Of a stretch of 6,135 nucleotides of DNA, positions 1 to 5,725 are shown piece after piece. The DNA lies in contig JAZPZI010000006.1 in NCBI GenBank assembly GCA_045544615.1, positions 1-6,135 of the forward strand. Direction: 5' to 3'. Numbering within the stretch: position 1 is the first letter of the stretch; each line of letters begins with the position of its first letter. A model generated the notes under the pieces. It worked only from the letters and a program-made list of their open reading frames with translations. It was not told the origin of the DNA and ran no database searches. The translations under genes were made by a program, and so were the position numbers. Source of the DNA: CAKSFT01 sp045544615 (lineage in GTDB: Bacteria; Bacillota; Clostridia; UBA1381).

Positions 1-492
1 GCTTGTGTTGGCGGTGGCTCAAATGCAATGGGACTTTTCTCAGGCTTCTTAAATGATCCCGTTGACATTTATGGTGTTGAACCATTAGGACGCGGAACTG
101 CGCTCGGTGACCACGCTGCAAGTCTTACCTACGGAACAGAGGGTATTATGCACGGCTTTAACAGCATTATGCTGAAAGATGAAAACGGAGAGCCTGCTCC
201 CGTATATTCTGTTGCAAGCGGCCTTGATTATCCGTCAAGCGGTCCTGAACACGCATTTTTGCGTGACATCGGCAGAGTTAGGTATGATGTGGTAACTGAC
301 GATGAAACCATTGATGCTTTCTTTGAACTCTCTCGAATGGAAGGTATCATTCCCGCAATTGAAAGCTCACACGCTGTTGCCTACGGTATGAAGCTTGCAA
401 AGACAATGGGCAAAGGTTCAGTTCTCATAAACCTCTCAGGCAGAGGCGATAAAGATATGGATTATATCATTGAAAAGTATGGTATCAGATAA
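1..492 (+). CDS. trpB: Tryptophan synthase beta chain, C-terminal part (5' end outside window)
   Basis: This is the PLP-dependent beta subunit of tryptophan synthase, which condenses indole with serine to form tryptophan in the cytoplasm. The reading frame is open from base 1, so the first ATG at 28 is internal; 163 codons are visible before the TAA at 490-492. The visible part begins with the PLP-phosphate loop CVGGGSNA. It continues with GVEP, the GLDYPSSGP stretch that carries the Asp which interacts with the substrate in this family, ESSHA (the Glu that follows PLP chemistry), and the C-terminal NLSGRGDKD, whose Ser contacts the pyridine nitrogen. The protein ends about 13 residues after that motif, a normal end for TrpB, so the 3' end is intact. 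About 230 N-terminal residues, including the Schiff-base lysine, should lie to the left. No trpA follows: a hairpin and a convergent operon come next. Identification is very secure from the motifs. Confidence 0.96.
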   Translation, partial: ACVGGGSNAMGLFSGFLNDPVDIYGVEPLGRGTALGDHAASLTYGTEGIMHGFNSIMLKDENGEPAPVYSVASGLDYPSSGPEHAFLRDIGRVRYDVVTDDETIDAFFELSRMEGIIPAIESSHAVAYGMKLAKTMGKGSVLINLSGRGDKDMDYIIEKYGIR

Positions 493-521
493 GTTAAGGT
501 TCTGCTACTAAAACAAACGTA

Positions 522-557
522 TTAACCCCCTTTGAAATTTCAATCAAAGGGGGTTAA
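522..557. terminator. Strong convergent hairpin terminator between trpB and the lysA-end of the minus-strand operon
   Basis: A perfect 14-bp inverted repeat (arm TTAACCCCCTTTGA at 522-535, complement at 544-557) encloses an 8-base loop and contains five consecutive G:C pairs. It lies 30 bases after the trpB stop and 43 bases after the lysA stop, where two converging transcripts must end. Read on the minus strand the stem is followed by TACGTTTGTTTT, a fair U-tract. Read on the plus strand it is followed by ATATATCAAAATTT, a poor one. It therefore probably works in both directions but better for the lysA side. The loop-proximal bases also contain the nested palindrome TTGAAATTTCAA (532-543). 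Function is inferred from structure and position. Confidence 0.85.
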
Positions 558-599
558 ATATATCAAAATTTAATACAGGGGTAGAAAGAAAAGTATATT

Positions 600-1901
600 T
601 TACAATACATCATTTCTAATAATATCATCATATGTTTCTCGTTTAACGATAACTTTCTTTTCATTACCCTTAACTGCAACAATCGGCGGTCGGGGAATGC
701 GGTTATAATTGCTTGCCATTGAGTAGTTATATGCACCTGTTGCTAAGATTGCAAGTGTGTCGCCAACTTTAATTTCAGGCATCATGATATTTTCCTGAAT
801 TAAATCTCCTGATTCACAGCATTTCCCGGCAATGGTTACGGGTGCAATCGGTTTTGCTCCTGCATTGTTTGCAACAACTGCCGAGTATTTTGCACCATAA
901 AGGATATATCTTGGGTTATCGCCCATGCCTCCGTCTATCGAAACATAGGTTCTGACATTTTCAATTTCTTTTACACCGCCTACGGTATATAAAGTGATTC
1001 CGGCAGGTGCAACAATGCTGCGTCCCGGTTCAAATACCAAGTAGGGCAGGTTTATATTTCTTTCCATGGCAACCTCTTTTACTGCTTCAGCTGTCTTTTT
1101 GATATATTCTGCAGGAGTAAGAGGGTCGTCAGTGGAATCGTATTTGATACCAAAGCCACCGCCGAGGTTTAATATTTTAATTTTCAAAGATAGCTTGGCC
1201 TTGAGGTCGGCTATAAAATTCATCATAACTTTTGCAGCTTCACAAAAAGGCTCAAATTCAAAAATCTGAGAACCTATATGACAGTGAACACCATCAACCT
1301 GAATATTAGAAAGTGTTGTTGCATACTTATGAATTTCAAATGCTTCGCCGTTTTCTAAGGCAACACCGAATTTTGAGTCGATTTGCCCAGTCTTTACAAA
1401 GTCATGGGTGTGTGCGTCAATGCCCGGTTTGATTCTGAATAGAATTTTCTGAATAATGCCTTTTTCTTTTGCAATATCATTCAATAAGTCAAGCTCGTAT
1501 TTGTTATCAACAACAATATGACCAACTCCGCAGTGTATAGCAAGTTCTATTTCACTTTGTGTTTTGTTGTTACCATGAAAGAATACCTTGTCCATCGGAA
1601 ACGCGGCTTTATATAATGTGTAAAGCTCACCGCCGGAAACAACATCCGCACCTAATCCTTCACTTTCTGCAAGCTTTGCCGTGTACATGGTACAAAGAGC
1701 CTTGCTCGCAAACAGGATAAGTCCGTTGCCGCTGTAATACTTGTCTATGGCTTCTTTATAATCACGGCAGTTTTTTCGCATTAAGTCTTCGTCAAGCACA
1801 TACAGAGGAGTGCCGTATTCTTTTGCAAGCTCCACTGTGTCGTGAGTTCCAATGGTTAAGTGATTGTTTTCATTTATTGATAAATTATCTGAGTTAAACA
1901 T
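600..1901 (-). CDS. lysA: Diaminopimelate decarboxylase
   Basis: LysA is a PLP-dependent fold-type III decarboxylase that converts meso-diaminopimelate to L-lysine and CO2, the last step of bacterial lysine synthesis. The 433-residue product (family usually about 420) has the expected motifs in order: FASKA near residues 64-68 with the PLP lysine at 67, HIGSQI at 208-213, the phosphate-binding GGGFGI at 247-252, EPGRS at 291-295, CCESGD at 361-366 with the active-site Cys supplied across the dimer, and GAYNYSMASNYN at 389-400. I start the gene at the ATG at 1899-1901, not at an in-frame ATG at 1967, because AAAAGGA lies 9 bases before it and the alternative would add a basic 22-residue leader overlapping the regulator gene. 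It is the last gene of the operon, 14 bases after the regulator stop, so it is probably co-transcribed with the glutamine synthetase and glutamate synthase genes. Confidence 0.95.
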   Translation of the reverse strand: MFNSDNLSINENNHLTIGTHDTVELAKEYGTPLYVLDEDLMRKNCRDYKEAIDKYYSGNGLILFASKALCTMYTAKLAESEGLGADVVSGGELYTLYKAAFPMDKVFFHGNNKTQSEIELAIHCGVGHIVVDNKYELDLLNDIAKEKGIIQKILFRIKPGIDAHTHDFVKTGQIDSKFGVALENGEAFEIHKYATTLSNIQVDGVHCHIGSQIFEFEPFCEAAKVMMNFIADLKAKLSLKIKILNLGGGFGIKYDSTDDPLTPAEYIKKTAEAVKEVAMERNINLPYLVFEPGRSIVAPAGITLYTVGGVKEIENVRTYVSIDGGMGDNPRYILYGAKYSAVVANNAGAKPIAPVTIAGKCCESGDLIQENIMMPEIKVGDTLAILATGAYNYSMASNYNRIPRPPIVAVKGNEKKVIVKRETYDDIIRNDVL

Positions 1902-1910
1902 GTATTTTCG

Positions 1911-1917
1911 TCCTTTT
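1911..1917 (-). promoter_or_regulatory. Ribosome binding site fixing the lysA start
   Basis: On the minus strand AAAAGGA sits 9 bases before the ATG at 1899-1901 and overlaps the stop codon of the upstream regulator gene (TAA at 1916-1918). This supports the shorter lysA start and suggests coupling between termination of the regulator and initiation of lysA. Confidence 0.75.
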
Positions 1918-2500
1918 ATGCGTAAGTTTTTATTATTTCCTCTGCGATTTCTTTTTTTGAAACACATCTGTCCATAGCCTGTTTTTCTATATAACGGTGT
2001 GCATCCGTTTCAGTCATTTTCAGTTCGGTAATAAGTAACCACTTTGCTCTGTTTACTATACGGATTTCCTGCATTTTTTCTTCAAGTGACAGAGTTTTCT
2101 TTTCAAGCTTTTTCAATCGTTCTCTCGTGGTAGCCATCCAGTCAAGAGCAGTGCTGACAATTGGCTTGGATGTTGGCTTTGACAAAAGATATACGCCGTG
2201 AGAAGATACTTTGTCATAAAAAGAATGATAAAGCTCGCTTCTGACCATAATCATAACAACCGATTTTTTGTTGTTGCAAACATCAATGGAAAATCGTATA
2301 CCGTCCTCATCGGGAAGAGGAGAGTTTATAATTATAAAATCAAATTCCCGTTCTATCAATGCACGCTTTGCAGCACTGATACTCGCTGCAAAATGCACGG
2401 GATGGTATCTGTAATCGGGTAACAATTCTGAAACGGAGGTGTTGAATTTTTCAGCAGCAGATATAAATAGTACGCTGTATACTTGCTCTTTAAAATCCAT
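1916..2500 (-). CDS. ANTAR-domain response-regulator-like antiterminator (NitR-like), degenerate receiver
   Basis: This 194-residue protein has a receiver-like domain at about 1-120, a charged helical linker or coiled coil at about 125-150 (RERLKKLEKK onward), and a C-terminal ANTAR RNA-binding domain at about 140-192. The ANTAR domain shows the typical NRAKWLL...ETDAHRYIEKQAMD...IAEEII pattern. ANTAR proteins bind paired RNA hairpins in leader transcripts and prevent termination. In solventogenic clostridia a similar protein, NitR, is encoded beside glnA and is taken to regulate nitrogen assimilation. The same position here, directly after glnA, supports that role. The receiver looks unable to accept phosphate: Asn59 sits where the phosphoacceptor Asp should be (IIIN in place of LLxD), and the acidic pair after strand 1 is missing (FISAAE). 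The SKP lysine motif at 107-109 remains. Control by protein or ligand binding, as in AmiR, is therefore more likely than by a histidine kinase. The start is firm: AAGGAGGT lies 7 bases upstream. Confidence 0.9.
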   Translation of the reverse strand: MDFKEQVYSVLFISAAEKFNTSVSELLPDYRYHPVHFAASISAAKRALIEREFDFIIINSPLPDEDGIRFSIDVCNNKKSVVMIMVRSELYHSFYDKVSSHGVYLLSKPTSKPIVSTALDWMATTRERLKKLEKKTLSLEEKMQEIRIVNRAKWLLITELKMTETDAHRYIEKQAMDRCVSKKEIAEEIIKTYA

Positions 2501-2507
2501 TTAAATT

Positions 2508-2515
2508 ACCTCCTT
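2508..2515 (-). promoter_or_regulatory. Near-perfect ribosome binding site of the ANTAR regulator
   Basis: AAGGAGGT on the minus strand, 7 bases before the ATG at 2498-2500, lies inside the 30-base gap after glnA. It is the closest match to the consensus among the sites in the window, so the regulator may be translated well even though it follows glnA on the same message. The gap is too short to hold a terminator or an ANTAR dual-hairpin target, and I see no inverted repeat in it. Confidence 0.7.
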
Positions 2516-2530
2516 CACTAAAATTTCATG

Positions 2531-3739
2531 TTACTTGCAGTAGATGTTAATAATTGATTCCGGCAGATGCTTTTTTATAAACTCGCTTTTTTGTGCCAGT
2601 GCCTTTGCTTCTTCTAAGGTATCGGGAAGCTCCTTATACTGTCTTGCGGTTGTTTTATCTGCTTTAAAGAAGTTTATTTCGGCAGCAGGTGGCAGGTCAA
2701 GTTTGTTTTCAATTCCGTATAGACCTGCATAAATAAGCAGTGCATATGCCAGGTAAGGATTAGTTGTCGGATCTGGTGAACGAAGCTCTGCACGTCTGTA
2801 TTCACCGCTTGCTGCAGGAATACGGATTAGCTGCGAACGGTTTTCGCCCGACCACGAAATGTATTTTGGAGCTTTGGATTGACCAAATCTCAAATAAGAC
2901 TCTTTCACCGGATTTAAAAATACCGTAAGCTCCTGAATATACTCCATTATTCCGGCAAGCATCTGTGGCAACAAGATATGATTATTATCATTTTTAACTG
3001 ACATATTTATGTGCAGTCCATTGCCGGCTTTATCGGCAATAGGTTTTGGAGAAAAGTCAGCATACAGTCCGTTTCTTCGTGCTATGGTTTTAACAATTAC
3101 CTGAAAAGCCATAGCATCATCGGCAGCAGTCAGAGGATCAGAATAACGGAAATCAATTTCATTTTGGCCGGGTCCCTCCTCGTGATGTGAACTTTCCGGA
3201 TGAATGCCCATCATTTTCATACCAAGACAGATTTCGCGGCGAATGTTTTCGCATCTGTCCTCCGGTACCATATCCATATAGCTTGCGTTGTCATATGGTT
3301 CCTTGGTTGGATTACCTTTTTCATCAAGCTTAAAAAGATAAAATTCAAGCTCTGAACCGAAGGAAAACTCAACACCTGATTTATTTGCATCTGCAATAGC
3401 TTTTTTTAATATATTTCGAGTGTCATATTCGCAAATTTCTCCGTTTGGTTTTGTAATGGTACAGAACATACGGATAGCACGACCATTTTCAGGACGCCAC
3501 GGAATTTGTGCAAGTGTTTCGGGGTCTGGGCGTAGGAATAAATCCGAGTGCGCTTCATCACCGAATCCGCCGACGGAAGAAGCATCAAAAGCGATTCCAT
3601 ATTCAAAAGCACGAGAAAGCTCGCTGGGCATTATGGATATACTTTTTTGTCTGCCGTAGACATCGCAAAAGACAAGGCGTATAAAATTTATATCCTCCTC
3701 ATTAACATATTGAATAACTTCTTGTGCTGAATACTTCAT
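2531..3739 (-). CDS. glnA: Type I glutamine synthetase, short variant with altered active-site flap
   Basis: Glutamine synthetase makes glutamine from glutamate, ammonium and ATP in the cytoplasm. This 402-residue protein keeps most catalytic motifs: FDASS at 51-55 (the Asp and Ser of the ammonium site), GSELEF at 128-133 with metal ligands Glu130 and Glu132, HHEEGPGQNE at 185-194 (Glu187, Glu194), GLHINMS with His243, ENRS at 299-302, RIP at 306-308, and ELRSPD at 318-323 (Glu318, Arg320), then NPYLA. It is about 40 residues shorter than Bacillus-type GSI. About a dozen are missing after His243, and the tail that forms the helical thong is absent. Two active-site loops differ: the flap normally read GYEAP is QSKAP (Lys289 for the catalytic Glu), and the loop before His243 reads AGNGLH instead of NGSGMH. 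The feedback Arg of Bacillus GS (GFVRIEESD) is also replaced (GFGDEAHSD). It starts at ATG 3737-3739 with AAAGGA upstream, 17 bases after the GXGXG gene. The GOGAT context favours a true nitrogen-assimilating role, but a modified substrate range cannot be excluded. Confidence 0.92.
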   Translation of the reverse strand: MKYSAQEVIQYVNEEDINFIRLVFCDVYGRQKSISIMPSELSRAFEYGIAFDASSVGGFGDEAHSDLFLRPDPETLAQIPWRPENGRAIRMFCTITKPNGEICEYDTRNILKKAIADANKSGVEFSFGSELEFYLFKLDEKGNPTKEPYDNASYMDMVPEDRCENIRREICLGMKMMGIHPESSHHEEGPGQNEIDFRYSDPLTAADDAMAFQVIVKTIARRNGLYADFSPKPIADKAGNGLHINMSVKNDNNHILLPQMLAGIMEYIQELTVFLNPVKESYLRFGQSKAPKYISWSGENRSQLIRIPAASGEYRRAELRSPDPTTNPYLAYALLIYAGLYGIENKLDLPPAAEINFFKADKTTARQYKELPDTLEEAKALAQKSEFIKKHLPESIINIYCK

Positions 3740-3756
3740 AACTCAACATTCCTTTC

Positions 3757-4476
3757 CTAATTCGCAACATACATCTGCTTATATGGATTTTTACTGTCAG
3801 GTGTAATGAGCGTAAAATCAGAATTTAAAATTTCGCTTTCGTCATATCCGAAATATTTGCAGAATTCTTTTATATATTCTTTGATATCCTGCAAATCCTC
3901 ATCGGTAGCACATCGTGCGTGAACCTGGCTTGGGAACCTGATTCCGGTGCAGGAGGAGCGGAGAAACATTTTGCCGCCGTGCATTCCTGTTCCGGGAAAG
4001 TTGCTGACAATAGGTTTTTCATCATCGGTAAGACCGAGAACGATTATTGTGCCGCCTGCCTGATACTCGCCTAAAAAGCTTCCTGCTTTGCCGCCGATAA
4101 CGAGTGCCGGTTGTTTTTCTTTATAAGCTTTCATATGAATTCCTGCACGGTATCCTGCGTTGCCTTTTACAAATATTTTTCCGCCACGCATTGCGTAGCC
4201 TGCGGCATCACCGATATTTCCGTGAACTATGATTTCACCGTCATTCATTGTATCACCGACTGCATCTTGTGCATTACCCATAACTTCAATGGTTGCACCG
4301 TTAAGATATGCACCGAGTGCATTTCCAGGGATGCCGTTTATGGTAATCTTTTTGTCTGACAATCCGGATGCAATGAATCGCTGACCGAGGCATGAAGAAA
4401 TTTCGCACTCAGTTCCTGCTGATCGTAAAGCTTCATTTAAATTCTTAAAATCGACATTTTTTGCATTTATATTCAT
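3757..4476 (-). CDS. Stand-alone glutamate synthase GXGXG domain (GltB C-terminal / domain 3 subunit)
   Basis: This 239-residue protein matches the C-terminal beta-helix domain of the large glutamate synthase subunit, here encoded as a separate polypeptide as in archaeal and many clostridial split enzymes. In single-chain GltB this domain is structural, holding the amidotransferase and FMN domains so that ammonia can be channelled between them. Between about residues 40 and 170 a glycine pattern recurs roughly every 19 residues: GNALGAYLNG, GNAQDAVGDTMNDG, GNIGDAAGYAMRGG, GNAGYRAG, GGKAGSFLGEYQAGG and GTGMHGG. Each turn is one coil of the right-handed beta-helix. Residues 175-239 form a tail with a helical stretch (DLQDIKEYIKEFCKYFGY) whose role I cannot assign. 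The ATG is one base after the stop of the FAD gene, and its ribosome site lies inside that gene. Related GXGXG proteins occur in formylmethanofuran dehydrogenase (FwdC), but the neighbouring glnA and redox genes favour GOGAT. Confidence 0.9.
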   Translation of the reverse strand: MNINAKNVDFKNLNEALRSAGTECEISSCLGQRFIASGLSDKKITINGIPGNALGAYLNGATIEVMGNAQDAVGDTMNDGEIIVHGNIGDAAGYAMRGGKIFVKGNAGYRAGIHMKAYKEKQPALVIGGKAGSFLGEYQAGGTIIVLGLTDDEKPIVSNFPGTGMHGGKMFLRSSCTGIRFPSQVHARCATDEDLQDIKEYIKEFCKYFGYDESEILNSDFTLITPDSKNPYKQMYVAN

Positions 4477-4477
4477 A

Positions 4478-5725
4478 TTATATCACACCTCCGAGTTTTT
4501 TTCTACGGATTTCAGGAAAAAACATCGCAAGTGACGGATTTTTTTTGAGCATATCCATATTTATTGTGTCAAGTGACGTCTTTTCTCTTACAAGTGAAGT
4601 ATATATTCCGGCACGATTTACATCACCGATAATAATATATCCGGTAAGAACTCCGTCCTTCATATACAGTCTCTTTATGCTGTTTTCGCCCTTTTCTTCA
4701 TAAACGCTTCCGCCTTCTTTTTCTGTATAATAGCTTCCTGCTGTCATTGCGTGAAGTCCGAAGAAGCCGATAGAGTTCATTGGAATTGCATTGTCAAACA
4801 GCGAGTTGCAGCCTGCCATATTAGCACCGGCACAAAAGCCTTGCATATAAGCGTTGGGAAGGATAGCAAGAACCCTTTTCTGTCCAAGGGTAATATCGTT
4901 ACCTTCGCTGCAATCGCCAGCGGCATAAATATCGACTATATTAGTCTGCATCTTGTCGTTAATAATGATACCACGGTTTACATCGCCGCCTGCATCTTTA
5001 AAAATGTTTGTATTGGCTCTTACACCGACTGCAAGAACGAGAACATCAAAATCTACGGATGCACCGCTTTTCATTTTAGCTGTATTTATGTCAAAGCTTT
5101 CAGCTGTATCATCAAGCATAAATTTTATTCCATGCTCTTCCAGATGCTTTTGCATGATAGCTGCACATTCGTCATCTAAAATACTTGAAAGTATTCTGTC
5201 AGATAAATCACATACAGTTATTTTTGCAACCTTTTCCAAAATACCTTCTGCGCATTTAAGTCCTATAAGACCGGCACCTATAATCAGCACCTTTGACTCT
5301 TTTGTAATTGCTTTTTCAAGTGCGAGCGTATCGTCTATTGTCATAAACGAAAATTTATTTTGCACTGTTTCAAGTCCTGCAAAGGACGGAATGAACGGAG
5401 AGGAACCTGATGCAATACATAAAGAATCATATTTTATATTCGTAGCATCATCCAAGGTTACACTTTTGCCGTCTTTATCAATCTTTACAGCTTGCTTTCC
5501 ATAAATGACATCACATTTATTTTTTTCATAAAAGTCTGCATCTCTGTAGCTCATTTTATCAAGTGTTGTTTTATTTTCAAGATAGTATGAAATAAGAGGT
5601 CTGCAATAAACAGGATGGTTTTCAGCAGATATTACTGTGATTTTTGTATCTTTATCAACGCTTCTGATGCCTTCAATACAGCCTGCGGCAGCAACACCGT
5701 TACCGATTATCACATAGCTTTTCAT
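4478..5725 (-). CDS. FAD/NAD(P)-dependent oxidoreductase, probable electron-input subunit of glutamate synthase
   Basis: This 415-residue two-dinucleotide-binding flavoprotein belongs to the rubredoxin-reductase/NADH-oxidase-like class. The N-terminal FAD fold opens with VIIGNGVAAAG (residues 5-15). A second Rossmann motif, VLIIGAGLIG at 146-155, binds NAD(P)H; the Asp173 after its second strand (TVCD) hints at NADH, an inference only. YAAGDC at 267-272 is the second FAD-contact motif. Residues about 310-380 match the small C-terminal domain of this class. I see no CxxC redox pair and no Fe-S motif, unlike classic GltD, which carries its Fe-S clusters at its own N terminus. Here those clusters are probably supplied by the neighbouring ferredoxin-like protein, whose stop overlaps this start in ATGA (5722-5725). 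AGAGGTGAG lies upstream of the ATG. The likely job is passing NAD(P)H electrons through the Fe-S protein to the FMN core encoded outside the window. The family is certain; the partner is inferred from context. Confidence 0.9.
   Translation of the reverse strand: MKSYVIIGNGVAAAGCIEGIRSVDKDTKITVISAENHPVYCRPLISYYLENKTTLDKMSYRDADFYEKNKCDVIYGKQAVKIDKDGKSVTLDDATNIKYDSLCIASGSSPFIPSFAGLETVQNKFSFMTIDDTLALEKAITKESKVLIIGAGLIGLKCAEGILEKVAKITVCDLSDRILSSILDDECAAIMQKHLEEHGIKFMLDDTAESFDINTAKMKSGASVDFDVLVLAVGVRANTNIFKDAGGDVNRGIIINDKMQTNIVDIYAAGDCSEGNDITLGQKRVLAILPNAYMQGFCAGANMAGCNSLFDNAIPMNSIGFFGLHAMTAGSYYTEKEGGSVYEEKGENSIKRLYMKDGVLTGYIIIGDVNRAGIYTSLVREKTSLDTINMDMLKKNPSLAMFFPEIRRKKLGGVI
4486..4492 (-). promoter_or_regulatory. 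Ribosome binding site of the GXGXG gene, embedded in the end of the FAD gene
   Basis: GGAGGTG on the minus strand, 9 bases before the ATG at 4474-4476, lies within the last codons of the flavoprotein gene (those for its C-terminal Gly-Gly-Val-Ile). Only one base separates that stop from the new start, so translation of the two subunits is probably coupled, which would help keep them in fixed ratio. Confidence 0.75.

Noticed and set aside
558..599. AT-rich stretch between the hairpin and lysA, considered as a promoter
   Set aside because: It lies downstream of both converging genes; no convincing -35/-10 pair at sensible spacing and no gene to serve.
1902..1967. Longer lysA start at 1967, adding a lysine/arginine-rich 22-residue N terminus
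   Set aside because: It would overlap the regulator gene by 52 bases, has no good ribosome site, and adds residues not expected in LysA; the ATG at 1899-1901 has AAAAGGA at correct spacing.
3406..3730. Short open frames on both strands within the start of glnA
   Set aside because: They overlap the conserved N-terminal domain of glutamine synthetase and have no motifs of their own.
4111..4359. Plus-strand open frame rich in Cys and His opposite the GXGXG gene
   Set aside because: Its composition is the complement of the repeated glycine/alanine codons of the GXGXG repeat, and it has no plausible family pattern.
3870..4360. Periodic repeat signal in the DNA of the GXGXG gene, considered as a tandem repeat
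   Set aside because: The period of about 19 codons reflects beta-helix coils in the protein; the DNA copies are diverged, so it is not a nucleotide repeat or CRISPR-like array.
4751..5504. Two long plus-strand open frames (4751-5179 and 4953-5504) opposite the flavoprotein gene
   Set aside because: They lie wholly antisense to a well-supported gene, show no recognisable domain, and are in different frames of the same region; they look like by-products of its codon use.
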